From assembly GCA_007258455.2 (NCBI GenBank), contig VDFB02000002.1, positions 291,283 to 355,282 of the forward strand: a stretch of 64,000 nucleotides of DNA, read 5' to 3'. Below are positions 35,290-46,405 of this stretch, piece after piece. This stretch comes from Sequoia sempervirens (Eukaryota > Streptophyta > Pinopsida > Cupressales > Cupressaceae). How positions within the stretch are numbered: the stretch's first letter is position 1; every line of letters begins with the position of its first letter. The translations under genes and the position numbers were made by a program. The notes under the pieces were generated by a model. That model was not told the origin of the DNA. It saw only the letters and a list, made by a program, of their open reading frames with translations, and made no database searches.

Positions 35290-36157
35290 TTATCAACACT
35301 CTTTTGAAGCTTTTCTCTAACTTTCTGATGTATTTCTTTCATGGCAACTGCAAACTCTTCTCCCTCAACACTCCTCTCCATTCCACTTAGATCTTTGAAT
35401 CAAACACTCCCCTAGGCCGCAATCCATGCACAATCTTAAATGGTATTTTTCCAACACTTCAGTTCACAGAGTCATTATATGAAAACTCGGATTTGGATAG
35501 GATCAAATCCCATTATGTTGAGTGTTCTTTTATTAATCATCTAAGGATATTTCCAAGAATTCTATTGACTAATTCAGTCCGCCCATCTATTTGTGGATGA
35601 TAGGTAGAGCTAAAAGTCAAATTTATGCCTAGCTTCTTCCAAAGGGTTCTCCAAAAGTGACCCACAAATTTACTTTCCTTGTCTAAAACAATGGTTAATG
35701 GTAACCCATGAATCCTAACCACCTCCTTGAAAAAACACCCTGTAATGTATGAGGCGTCATTTGTACTTTTATAAGGTATAAAATGTGTCATTTTACTAAA
35801 CCAATCTACCACAACAAACACTAAATCAAAGCCTCTTTGATTTTTGGGAAACCCCAACAAAAAATCCATGCTAATGGATTCCCATGGCCTATATGGGATT
35901 GGTAATGGTTGATAGAGACCTGCATTTGTACTACAACCCTTGGCGCTTTGAAAAACAACACTCTTTTCTACAAATTTTCTCACATTACTTTGCATCTTTG
36001 GCCAATAATAATACCTTCTTACCTGTGACAAGGTTTTTTCCACACCAAAGTAACTTGCTAAGCTTCCACTGTGCTTCTCCTTAATCAAATTATCTCTCAT
36101 TGAGCATTTGGGAATGCAAAGTTGAGCACCCATAAAAAGTAAACCTTCTTGAATCAA
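35290..36157 (-). pseudogene. Chromovirus integrase zinc-binding and catalytic core
   Basis: The 206-codon frame 36157-35537 has an HHCC-like region (the KHSGSLASYFGVEKT block, then YYYWPKM), though the Cys pair is degraded to VVFQSAKG. The core follows with SMDFLLGFP (first Asp), VLDKESKFVGHFW (second Asp) and HPQIDGRTELVNR (Glu), so all three catalytic acids remain. Downstream of 35537 the frame is broken (AMKEIHQKVREK near 35330) before the inverted-repeat element. Confidence 0.85.
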
Positions 36158-36159
36158 GA

Positions 36160-37490
36160 AATTAGAATTATCTTCATGAAAAGTGCCATTGAAATGATTT
36201 CAAGAAGCATAAATTCCTTTGAAAACATCATCCTCTATATACGTACCTTTCAAAGCATCAATCCCCACACTCTACAATTAAACTTCTTGAACCAACAATG
36301 TCCTTGTACTCAAAGCATTTGCCACCTTATTTGGTTGTCCCTTTTTGTGTTTGATGGTAAAGGTATAAATTTGTATGTACTCCACCCACTTCACATGTCT
36401 ATGGCTAAGCTTGTCTTTGTTGTTAAGGAACTACAAAGAATGATTTTTAGTAAAAACAATGAACTATGTAGGAAGGAGATAGTGTATCCACTTCTTCAAT
36501 GATTGCACCATAGCATATAACTCCAAGTCATAAGAGGAATACTTTTTCTTTTCCTCATTTAGCTTCTCATTGATGAAAGCAATAGGCCTACCCTCGTGGC
36601 TCAAGACTTCCCTAATTACATACCCTCTTGCATCACATTCTATGGTGAAACCTTTGTTAAATTCAAGTAATGCTAAGATAGGTTTTTGTGCTACCCTTTG
36701 TCTCAGATATTGAAAAAAAAATTATGCCTCATCAAACCATATAAATCCCTTTATTTTATCCCCTTTTATTATGTCAATTGATTGGAGAGCATATGTGATT
36801 TAAATTCTTCACATTTTTTTTGTAAAAAAAAGCTAGGCTATGGAAAATTCTTACCTCACTGATGTTGCATTAGGCCAATTGAGAATTGCATCTACCTTAC
36901 TAGGATCCATCTTCAAAGAGACTTTTGAGATCACAAAGTCAAGATAGATGAATTCCTCCTTCATGAATTCACACTTCTTCAAATTTACTTCTTTTCATGC
37001 AACCTTTTCAAAACCATGTCTAAATGTTGCAAGTGTTCCTTTTTAGTCTTACTAAAAACAAGAATATCATCCAAATAGACAACCACAAACTTACCTATGA
37101 AGGGTGTCATAACTTCATTTATTCATCTCTTAAAAGTCCTTGGTTCACTCAAAATCCCAGAAGGCATGACATGCCATTTATATAATCCCTCATTTGTTTT
37201 GAAGGTAGTTTTCCACTCGTCCCCTTCTCTAATTCTAACTTGGTGGTAACCACTTTTGAGGTCAATCTTAGAAAAATAACAAGCCTCTCCTAAACAATCC
37301 ATCAAATCTTCCATTCTTTGTATGGGGAACCTATACCTTAAGGTAATCTTATTAATTTCCCTTAATTCAGTGCACATTTTTGAATCTCCTCCCTTCTTTG
37401 GTGCCAAAATAGTGGGAACAACACATGGGCTAAGACTCTTCCTTATTAGGCCTTTCTCAAGTAACTCTTGGATTTGCTTCCTAATCTCTT
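36160..37490 (-). pseudogene. Chromovirus reverse transcriptase and RNase H
   Basis: The frame 37407-37123 shows KKGGDSKMCTELREINKIT, RYRFPIQRMEDLMD, FSKIDLKSGYHQVRI, WKTTFKTNEGLY and WHVMPSGI. The active site VVVYLDDILVFSK lies near 37048-37089 in another frame. RNase H remnants lie at about 36880-36200 on the minus strand and are heavily broken. Frameshifts at about 37120 and 36980 separate the blocks. Near 37390 the template-primer side begins just after an upstream linker frame (37843-37493). Confidence 0.8.
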
Positions 37491-37492
37491 TT

Positions 37493-38270
37493 TTAAGGAG
37501 TCATTTTATATTTAGCTTTGTTAGGGAGGTTTTCCCTTGGTATTAAATCTATATGGTGACTCACATCTCTTATTGGTGGTAAGGAACTAGGAAGTTCATC
37601 TACCACAATGTCTTTGTATTTGTTCAACAAGGTTTGGACCTCTTTAGGAGCATTATCAACCTTTCTTACTATCATGATAGATTTTGGTCTGATTACAATG
37701 ACATAACCTTCTCCTCCCTCCTCTTTCATGGTTTTCAAAAACTCTTTTTCCCCAACCAGCATTACATTAGACCCAACTTGTTTATATAGACTTTCCTCAT
37801 GCAATGGAGTAAGAGTGAATGATATTACATCCTTTTCTATCACATAGTTGCTCTTTTTCCCATCATTTTTTTCCTTTTTGTCATATTTCTAGGGTCTCCC
37901 TAAGAGTAGATGACAAACATCCATTGGGATGATGTCACACAATATTTTATCTTTGTACCCACCTATGTTAAATTCCTCCCATTTTTTCTCATTAAATTTG
38001 ACCTTTTAACCCTTATTCAAGCAGGAGACCTTGTACGGAGTGGGATGTGGTATCCTTTTCATTTTCAACTTTTCAACCATCTCTAGAGAAACTATATTAT
38101 CTATGGAACTTGAATCCACAAAAAGATTACAAGCCTTACCTTGATATTTGTAGGTGGTTTTAAAGAGATATTTTATTTATGGAGGCTCCTTCACCATAGG
38201 AAATTTGAGTAATGTTCTCATCATCAAATATTCTCAAATTTCTAGAGCATCATGTTGTGATGGAGATTTG
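37493..38270 (-). pseudogene. Chromovirus protease and linker
   Basis: CNLFVDSSSIDN near 38130-38095 on the minus strand matches the aspartic protease loop, but the usual Asp-Ser-Gly reads Asp-Ser-Ser. The linker frame 37843-37493 (DELPSSLPPIRDVSHHIDLI) leads into reverse transcriptase, as in other chromoviruses. The loss of Gly and a stop near 37890 suggest inactivity. Confidence 0.65.
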
Positions 38271-38279
38271 ACACTCTCA

Positions 38280-39445
38280 TTGTCTTCCTCTTGCACCAAT
38301 TGAGTTATTCTTCCACCACCATGTGAAGTAGAAGGCTACTTATCCAGATGTTGCCAAGCTTGATGGCTAGTCTTGTTACACTGATAGCACCTTCCTGAGA
38401 ATATATTTTATCCTCTTCCTTGACTACCAAATCTGCCTCTACAATTTGATCTCCTACCTTTGAAACTATCTCTTGATTATGAGCTCCATTCTTGATGACT
38501 ATTTGTTTCTCCTTGTAGCTTTTGAAACTTCCCTTTTCCTCCAAATGTTCTTCTGTACCTCTGAAACTTTTTCCTTTGCCCCTACCTTGTTTCTCTTTCC
38601 TTCTCTTTAACTTTTCTTCTACCTTGTCTATCAATTGGAAGCATTATTCCACTATTTTAGGGGTGGTAAGACTTAACTCATCTTGTATATTGAACCTCAA
38701 CCCATTCATGCACCTTGCTACTTTATCCACCTCATCCTCAACATGACCAACCATTATACTTAGCTTGTGAAACTAATCTATATAAGACACTACATCCATC
38801 TCCTTTTGTTTGAGGCTTTGTAGCTTCCTAAATGTTTGAATTGTATAATCATCAAGTAGAAATTGACTCTTAATTTTAGCCACCATTCTATATCATGAAT
38901 TAATTTTTGACTTTCCCTACTTCACCCTCTCTTCTTGTACATAATTTCACCAAGTTAAGGTAGGTCCTTTTAATTTTGTTTTGGAAAATTTCACCTTTTG
39001 ATCATCTGCTACCTCTTCATACTAAAAATAGTTATCAAGTTCATCAATCCAACCTAGCACCTCTTTACTATCCATATTCCCACCATACATGGGTAATTTC
39101 ATCTTCACCTTAGGATTGTCTCCTTTAACAACCTTCAACAACTTAGGCATTCTCAATTCATTAGGGTCCAACTCATCATCACCTTGGACTCCTCCTTGAG
39201 GGTTTTCATTCTCACCCTCTTCCTCATCCTCTTGATCACTCTAGTCTCTGATGACCACACCTCTCTTTTGATTTGATTCAAGTATTGCAAGTCTTTCTAG
39301 GACAACTTATTGAGACTCCTTTATGTGTCTCAACTCCTCAGTATGTTTTTCTTTCAACTCTCTTACTTCTCTAGCAGTTGGATTTCTTTTAGGAGGCATC
39401 TTTGCTTTTTCAAACTTCAACCTTTTCCACTTATTGACCATAAAA
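38280..39445 (-). pseudogene. Chromovirus gag with zinc knuckle remnant
   Basis: A knuckle-like CYQCNKTSHQAWQH lies near 38385-38345, where the expected Gly and last Cys of the CCHC pattern have become Ser and His. Upstream the minus strand gives a basic, Arg/Lys-rich frame (38634-38305) and broken gag core frames with coiled-coil-type Glu/Lys words near 39170-39400. The start lies a little inside the primer-binding site. Confidence 0.6.
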
Positions 39446-39450
39446 TATTC

Positions 39451-39460
39451 CCTAATACCA
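39451..39460 (-). promoter_or_regulatory. Primer-binding site of the chromovirus
   Basis: The minus strand reads TGGTATTAGG immediately inside the 5' LTR, matching the initiator-Met tRNA site TGGTATCAGAGC at most of the readable positions. One expected C is T. Confidence 0.6.
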
Positions 39461-40631
39461 ATTTTATGTGGATAAGGGTGAAGGTATCAATACAAAATCA
39501 ACTCAACAAAATTTTCAATCTTGAAACCCTAAGTTGGCGGTTTTCCCACAAATTCACCTATTCCCCTAGTAGTACCTAGAACATGGTTTTTCCCACAAAA
39601 ATTTTAGAGAAGACACAATAACCAAAATTTTAACACCAACCTAATACCCTTTATGTCACTTTAAAAACATATCAAAATTGTAGATATGGTTTTTTTGCAA
39701 CAACACCCTCAAATTTGGAGTGTTATGCTTCAATTAGGCCTAACTAGACTTGTTTTACGAAACAACAAGTATTTAAATCTCCAATCTAAAAAATATCACT
39801 CCAAGGATTCACTCTTGTCACATGGGGTCTTTATATGCAATTTTTATCAATAGGAACATTCACCAAATCTCCTTTCTACAAAACCCTAAATCTACATATT
39901 GTCCTAAGCCTAATACACGGTGATATTAGGCTAGGGTTGCATCAAACTCGGCCCTAACTCCATCCCCTAATTTTTTAAACACCAAAACTATAAAATAATC
40001 CTACCTACATGCATTCCACTAATTCTCAAGTTTTTCCATTAGTGGAATGGCCTCTAACTCATGTTTCTTCCCTCAAACCCTCATAAACTAGGGTTTCCTA
40101 GCTATTTATAGAAAAATGGCTCTAACTCCTTTCAATCTTAATGGAGTCTGATGAGATTAAAATAAAATGAAATATAATTCACCCCTTCATCAATACCAAT
40201 ACAATTTAGATCATTTTTAGGCCGTCTTAGGTCGTACTAACTTCTGTAGCAGCAAAAAAACATAAGAAAATGTAGAAAACATAATTTGTTTTATTGTTTG
40301 ATCCCCAAAAACTTCTCCAAAAGATGGAATAAAAGATCCCAAGGAATATTTAAACACTTAAAAGCCAAAACCAATGGTTACAAACTATTTTTAAAATATC
40401 TAATCATTCAACTTCCACAAAAGGCCAAAAATGTAAAAGTTGCTTGAGCAACTTTGCAAGTTTTTGCAAACTTGACATCTAAACCTAAAACTGACCCCAC
40501 ATGACTCTAATCAACTTAAAACATGAAAAATGGTCTCAATAGACCTTATTAAAAATAAAATCATGACTTGAACAAAAAAATACTAACATAGGACCCCGTT
40601 TATATCATGTAGACTAGGTGCCCATGCACCA
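39461..40631 (-). repeat. 5' LTR of the chromovirus
   Basis: Pairs with 32830-33981. On the minus strand it opens TGGTGCATGGGC. It differs from its partner by many substitutions and small indels, indicating an old insertion. Confidence 0.8.
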
Positions 40632-42651
40632 CCTATGCCAATTCATATGTTTTTGATAAGCTACGTCATGCAAAAGGTAGTATGTAACACGGAAGAAAAC
40701 TTAAGAAATGTTATCCACATCCCAATCTTGCTCTTATATGTACATTAGAGGTGGTCAAGTATCCAAAAGAGACAACGACAAGTGGCATACGAGGACAAGG
40801 ATACCTAACCCCTTGCCCCCACTTAGTGAAGGATAAGGGTGAGTCAAAATGAAAAGAGGAACTAGGTGAATCAACCCAAGGGAGAGCACCAAAATCCTTA
40901 AGATGCTGAATTTTGTTACCTAAATCCTTACATTCATTAGTGGAATGACCATGAACTCTATCATATGCATAGAATGAAGTCTTGTAATATAATTTCTTTT
41001 GTTCTTTTGGAGGGAGAGAGATCAAAAAAAATTGGAGTTTAGTCAAGATACTCTCTTGGTCAAAAGTTGAGGATGTTGCTTTATCTTGTGACAAAGATAT
41101 CTCTTTCTTAGCACAAGGTGGCATACCTACTCAATATTCTTTAGATTGTGAGATTTTTTTCTCTCCTTTACTAGAGGGTGTAAAATCTAATGAATTCAAA
41201 TCATAAGTGTTTTGTGTGATAATATTCACATTAAGCAAATACTTCTTTATTTTTTTCATATCTTGAAAAGGATAAAGACCACTAGTTTCTATCAGCTCAG
41301 GGTGCACTACTGTTAAAGTCAGTTTAGGAGGATGTTTTGTGGTAGCACTGTGTTAATATTAAGTGAAGGCTTGATTGTGTATTTTGAGGGACAATAACCA
41401 AGACCACTATTTTTTCTTGTGTGTGTGGTTTTATAGGGACATGATTACCTTGTTCTATAACACCACATCCTTTTCCACTATAACCAATTTCTTTCATAAG
41501 TTTGTAACCTTTTCCATAAAGCTTTTTCATTTCTTTTGGATTCAGTAGTTGCTCATGATTAAGTTAATCAATGTTTGTTGTGTAATTTTATTTTTCTTCT
41601 AAAGTGGTTGAGGTGGATGCTTTTAAAGGGTCATCTAAGTTTTGTGTTGATGTTAACACTTTTTATTTTCCCTTGTTTGAATCTTCTTTTATGATCTTGT
41701 ATTCTCCCATGAATGAATGTACAAAATCTAAGGAATACCAATCATCTTCTAATAGCTTCATGACTTCTTCAAAGTGTTTTTCTTTGTCTCTTTGTTGCAC
41801 AGGTTCCACTTGTTTAGTTGGTGTTAATGTTTTCAAGGGATTCTCATTATTTTTCTCAAGTTGTAAGACACTATAAGGCTCATTATCAACATCTAGACAA
41901 TGTGTACTCTTTGTTTTTGTAGATGTATTTCATTTTATGATGAAGAGAGAAAGGAACCCCATTCATTGCATGAATCTATGGTCTTCCTAAATGAAGATTA
42001 TATGAAATATCACGAGGCATAACATTGATCATTGTTTATAATGTGGTCTTTCCAGCTATAATAGGGAAAGTGGTCACATCAAGTGATTTCTTTCCCACAT
42101 TAAGAAATACCTTAATAGATAAAGAGTCAGGTTAAATTTTTTATTTATCAACACCAAGTTTATCCAAAAGGCCTATACTACACACATTTAAGGCTAAGCC
42201 ATTGTAAACAAGGGTTTTCTTTATCTCTATTGTCTTGTATTAAGCTACTATCATGAAAGAATCACATTGTTTTTGCACTTCCAAATGGGGGAGTTCACTT
42301 TGGTGAAAAACAATGTCAACATTTATTCCTTGAGTCATGGTTGCTATGTCATTCAGTTGCACATTAGAAGGGATAGGAACTTGTTGTAAGGAACTTTGAA
42401 TCATGTTATGATAGTGGGGAGAGGATTGGATAAGGTCCCGTAAAGATATCATAGTAGGAGTATTCTTAAGTTGTTTGAAAAGATCATACATCTTTCCATT
42501 TTGTGAAGGAAAATGACGATGACCTAGTAAGATAGAATTAGGTAATCAGACAAATGTTGAAGGCATTTTTCTTGGTTTAAGATTGTTCCTATTTTTATAT
42601 GTATGAGAAACAGTATTGTAACTTATTTGTTGTGAAGCAATTTTTTTAGGT
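40632..42651 (-). pseudogene. Tat element 2: pre-protease linker, protease remnant, G-patch and downstream region
   Basis: The minus strand shows FKQLKNTPTMISLRDLI and FHQSELPHLEVQKQ (42491-42240), matching the pre-protease linker of Tat 1. A decayed protease lies near 42200-41900. The G-patch KLMKEIGYSGKGCG with its EQGNHVPIKPH tail (41530-41324) follows. A further frame 41124-40711 carries FYAYDRVHGHSTNECKDLG, a knuckle-like C/Y-H-H-C pattern. Reverse transcriptase and integrase are missing, so the element lost its pol before or with the chromovirus insertion to the left. The right end is cut by the inverted-repeat element at 42652 and resumes at 57401. Confidence 0.6.
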
Positions 42652-42904
42652 GGGTATGTGTAGGATCATCATGGAAAAAATAGGCCCTTAAGTGGTAAAA
42701 AATTTAGAAAAAATAGAGTTAGGCAACTTGACGTAAATTTTTGAATAAGTTATCTATATTATTTCAAAAATATGTAAGAATAGAATCTATAGAAAATTGA
42801 ATGTAGTTTCTAAACTACTAGGTTTGTTTAAAAATAAAATAAAATTATTTGGTGAAAATTTGACATTTCAATGAAGTGGTACTTAAATTTCAGGGAAAAA
42901 TAAG

Positions 42905-44080
42905 TGTAGACACCTAAAAATGCTCTGGAGAATCCAATTAATCGAATACGCCTTATTTGATTAATTAATCTTAAATTCCTCTACTTAGTAAATAAATAGA
43001 AATATTTATTTATATTAAGTTCATTTATCAATTCTCCTATTTTTCTCTCCTAATTAAATAAACAAAATTAAAAACTTTGTTTTATTTAATTATTATCATT
43101 TTTATCACATTAATTCTCTCTTAATTAAATAAACAAAATTAAAAACTTTGTTTTATTTAATTATTATCATTATTTCTTCTATCTTAAAATTGAATACACA
43201 ATTTAAATAATTCGTGTTATTTAATTTCACATTTCCTCTTAATTAAATAAAGATTGTCAAAAATCTTTTTTTAATTATCACTCTCCTTTAATTTAATAAA
43301 ACCAAACCCTATAGTTTGATTTATTAAATTATTTATTCCTCATTTTTGCTAAATTTAAATAAATTAAAATTATTTAAATTTATTGCATAAAGTTTGCACT
43401 ATTCCCTCACCAATAAATATTTATTTCTCACCAATCAAATTAATGGCACTGCCATTCACGGGAAATGCTTCAGGGAAAATCTACAGGAAGATCTCTCAAC
43501 AACCTTCCACCCACCTTCCCTCTTATATTGCCTGGTGTTTTCATGGGGAGAAACCATTCCCCATGATCAGCTCCTTCTTCTCATCCCAAGCCTTTAGATT
43601 CTCCAGAAGAAATCACAGCCCCTCATCCCGGTTTCCTGTACAATTGTGCTGCCGTGAAAGCTATAAATACAGCTCTTGGGCTGCAAGAAAAGGATCCCAA
43701 CTAATGTAATCTTACTCTGCAGGTTTCCAAAGCACTCAAGCATCCAATTCATCCAACAATCATCCAGCAACCATCCAGCATCCATCCAGCATCAGCATTT
43801 GCAGTCATGGCTGCCATTAGCATAGAGTTTGCATATTTAGATTAAAATAGAGTAGCATAATCTCATTTCTCATTCTCTAAGTGTCACTTAATAGTTTAAT
43901 TAGCTTAAGAATCTGAGAGCTAAGTAAATTAGAGAAGTCTTTAGAGTTAGAGAGCAATAGGATAGCATTTTGAAGCTTTTTAGTTTAATTTAGTTTAAAT
44001 TCATTGAGTTTTAGATACAATTATCCTATTTAGAAGCGTAGATGCATTGTTTATTAGTTTTCCCCTTCTACATGCTTACA
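42905..44080 (+). repeat. 5' LTR of Tat element 3
   Basis: It is 1176 bp, against 1107 bp for the 3' copy. The difference is one extra unit of about 70 bp (TTAATTAAATAAACAAAATT through TTTAATTATTATCATT) near 43050-43165. The sequence CTATAAATAC at 43660-43669 is a fair TATA box for the element's promoter, with transcription expected a few dozen bases downstream. Confidence 0.92.
43660..43669 (+). promoter_or_regulatory. Possible TATA box in the 5' LTR of Tat 3
   Basis: CTATAAATAC is preceded by a GC-richer stretch in an otherwise very AT-rich LTR, and the same site recurs in the 3' LTR (about 56430). Position and context fit a core promoter, but no transcript evidence exists here. Confidence 0.45.
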
Positions 44081-44083
44081 GAA

Positions 44084-44100
44084 TGGAGCCCACCATGGGG
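44084..44100 (+). promoter_or_regulatory. Candidate primer-binding site of Tat 3
   Basis: TGGAGCCCACCATGGGG starts three bases after the LTR. The TGG start and position fit a tRNA primer site, but the matching tRNA was not identified. It does not match initiator Met. Confidence 0.5.
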
Positions 44101-44179
44101 TAATACCCCGTATTTTGCTAATTTTTGAAAATCTTGTCGTACAGGAATCGGCGTAAAAGTTTTCGCGGGATCGAGAGTT

Positions 44180-44322
44180 TTTACAGCGCGCTGGGATTCT
44201 GTTTTAGCACGCCAGGTTCTTGTTCCAGCGTGCCCGGTAACTGTTCCAGCGCGCCGGGTTTCTGTTCCAGCGCACCCGGTCACTGTTCTAGCATGCCTGG
44301 TTTCTGTTCCAGCGCGCCACTT
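44180..44322 (+). repeat. GC-rich 21-bp minisatellite, block 1
   Basis: About seven units of the form TCTGTTCCAGCGCGCCGGGT are present, each with the CAGCGCGCC or CAGCGTGCC core. The length keeps reading frames open on both strands, which produces the spurious Cys/Ser/Ala/Pro and Thr/Gly/Arg frames seen here. Confidence 0.85.
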
Positions 44323-44399
44323 CTTTTCATTTAAAGTCATTTCTTTCATCTGGATCCGACGCGTCCGCGGCCAGATTTCATTTATTTCTTTCTGTTTGG

Positions 44400-44521
44400 T
44401 TAAAATTTACCAATCCTAGGGTAGAAACAATAAAATTTACCAATCCTAGGATAGAAATGGATAAAATTTACCAATCATAGGATAGAAATGGATTAAAAAT
44501 GTACCAATCCTAGGATAGAAA
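44400..44521 (+). repeat. 31-bp tandem repeat, four copies
   Basis: AAAATTTACCAATCCTAGG followed by RTAGAAA and a short spacer occurs four times in a row, with single changes such as AATCATAGG in the third copy. Confidence 0.85.
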
Positions 44522-45365
44522 CATCACACTTCTTTTGAGGTTTTAAAAATTGAACATCTTGCTTGTCATGGAGCAATATCTCCATTAGAAGTAAATCATT
44601 TGTCTTTTGGGTTTAAAAAGAACAAAATCTTGCTGTGTTTGGGTGACAGGTTTATGCTCTCCCCTTAACTGGGTGCATCAGAATACCAGACTCACCATTT
44701 ACTTTATGCAATTTTATGCTTTTGTTAAAACCTTTAGACAGGCCTGCCGTAGTGGGAAAAAGTACTCACCCTACGGGAACGACCTGAGTGGGGACAGCCA
44801 AAAGCCATGGTATTCCAACCCACTTTAAAATTTATGTGAATTTGGGGAAACCCTCTTTCAACGGAAGTGCGCAGGATAACCATCCCCAAAATCTTTGTTT
44901 TAAAGATTGGGAGGTCTCTCGAGGGAGTTTATCCATTTGCCGCTCCGAACGGAAACCCTATCTAAGAACCTAGAACTAGAAGCACGCTTGTCAGTTTCTG
45001 AACATTGTAATACTCGGCGGTGCAGGGGCGGGGAAGAATCTACCCTCAAGCACTCACCATATAATTGCCAAGGACTGTTTGCTCAGGGGATCCGGTATCC
45101 ACTTCCGTCACTCTGAGTACGCACCTGGAAAAGACAAAAACACGGGCGCCCTCTAGGGGGTGACATGGCTGTGTGAGTCGACGCAATTCCAAGCTGTGGG
45201 CCGTTCGAGTATATAATGATGACCTTTTGTCTCTAGGAGTGAGTCTGTTTGGATTGTCTTATCTTGTTATCAAACCAGTAAAAATCAAGAAGAATCATTG
45301 ATTCTTGAGAACATACACTACTTGTTTAGATTCTAGGATTTTAAATACAACCACTCTATTCTTGA

Positions 45366-45791
45366 TTGCTGTGTTTTCTATCATTAAACTCAGATAAGAT
45401 CATCACAAAAATCCTAAAAAATCAAAACACTTGTGGATTTCTCATGATTCGAGATTGGGTATCCACCAAGTTTGTCAAGAAATCTCTTGCCAAACGAATC
45501 CGAAAACCAAAGAGGACACTTGCCTACAAACAACTCCTAAGAAAACAAAGGTTTCTATATCAAAGCAGGAAAGTTCTACTCCAACATAGAACTTTTATTC
45601 ATAGGTATCACGATTTCTCTAGAGGTTATACAGACGACTACGCCGTAGCTCCCTTAGACTCACAAGCATACTTTCAAAGAAGAGCTCTTAGGCAACATCA
45701 CAATCATAGTCAGAGAATTTGTCCTGAATACATCCCACAACCGGCCATCCAATATGATACCAGACCAAGTGAGTTTCATAGAATAAGATAG
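45366..45791 (+). CDS. Possible extra ORF upstream of gag, basic protein
   Basis: A 141-codon frame rich in Arg, Lys, His and Gln (FVKKSLAKRIRKPKRTLAYK, ALRQHHNHSQRICPEYIPQP) lies in the leader about 600 bases before gag. I recognise no domain. It stands out because the surrounding leader frames are short or repeat-driven and this one has a natural amino-acid mix. Tat and Ogre elements often carry an ORF before gag, so it may be that ORF or a remnant. It could equally be a chance frame. Confidence 0.3.
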   Translation: MLCFLSLNSDKIITKILKNQNTCGFLMIRDWVSTKFVKKSLAKRIRKPKRTLAYKQLLRKQRFLYQSRKVLLQHRTFIHRYHDFSRGYTDDYAVAPLDSQAYFQRRALRQHHNHSQRICPEYIPQPAIQYDTRPSEFHRIR

Positions 45792-45826
45792 TTTTTTCTG
45801 TCTTAAACCCCTTCAGGTCATAGTTT

Positions 45827-46068
45827 TAGCGTGCCCGGTTTCTGTTTCAGCGTGCCCGGTTTCTGTCTCAACGCTTTGTATCTCTGTTTTAGCGTGCCTA
45901 GATTCTATTTTAGCACGCCCGGTATCTATTTTAGCACCTCTAGCATCTGTTTTAGCGCGCCTAGATTATGTTTCAGCGCACCTGGTCTCTGTTTTAGCGC
46001 GCCTGATTTCTGTTTCAGCGCGCCTAGTCTCTATTTTAGCGCGCCCGGTATCTATTTTAGCGCGCCAT
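45827..46068 (+). repeat. GC-rich 21-bp minisatellite, block 2
   Basis: Eleven to twelve units of TCTGTTTTAGCGCGCCYGGT occur, with variants AGCGTGCC, AGCACGCC and AGCACCTC. The family is the same as block 1, but TTTTAG or TTTCAG precedes the core instead of TTCCAG. The 79-codon frame here (FCFSAPG repeats) is a by-product of the 21-bp period. Confidence 0.85.
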
Positions 46069-46405
46069 AAAACCCAAAAAATAGAGAGTTAATAGGGCAT
46101 TTTGTCAGCTTGCCCATATCAAATACAAGGTTTCTATCAGTTCAAAACAAATTTTTTTTACAGTCCAGAACACAATACTCATACAAAAAGAAAAGCTTTA
46201 CCCCTATACCTAGATCTTGTAGCATCTTGCATAGTGTCGTTATCACCAAAATCTGAGATTTTCTGTCAAAATTTCCCTATCAAGGATTCTATCATCCTTT
46301 CATCACGAAACTAGACAAAACAAAATCAGATTTTAAATCAACAACCTTGACACTTATCCAATCAAATCCAAGATCAAAGTCTAGGGTAAACCTTTTAACG
46401 TTTGT

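Larger units (their letters stand above)
32830..40631 (-). mobile_element. Chromovirus (Ty3/gypsy with chromodomain), degenerate
   Basis: Two direct repeats of about 1.15 kb (32830-33981 and 39461-40631) bound a minus-strand gag-protease-reverse transcriptase-RNase H-integrase-chromodomain order, which defines chromoviruses. The primer site after the right LTR reads TTGGTATTAGG, close to the initiator-Met primer site TGGTATCAGAGC. The LTRs differ clearly from each other, and frames are broken in several places, so the insertion is old. It sits inside Tat element 2 and was itself hit by a 0.8-kb inverted-repeat element at 34507. I could not find a clean target duplication. Confidence 0.85.
44101..46405 (+). 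other. Long leader of Tat element 3 with repeats
   Basis: This 2.3-kb leader precedes gag. It contains two GC-rich 21-bp minisatellites, a 31-bp repeat, and a GC-balanced segment at 44740-45200 with mixed composition unlike its surroundings. One 141-codon frame at 45366-45791 is listed separately. Long leaders and extra ORFs before gag are known in Tat/Ogre-type elements. Confidence 0.6.

Noticed and set aside
43383..43709. 108-codon frame in the Tat 3 LTR as a gene (also at 56153-56479)
   Set aside because: It is present in both LTRs, spans the likely promoter, and has no domain; LTR coding would be exceptional and is unsupported.
44068..44349. Minus-strand 93-codon frame with Thr/Gly/Arg repeats as a structural protein
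   Set aside because: It is the complement of the 21-bp minisatellite; the period of 21 keeps frames open on both strands.
45831..46070. 79-codon frame with FCFSAPG repeats as a repeat protein
   Set aside because: Same reason: it is created by minisatellite block 2 and has no start context or neighbours to support it.
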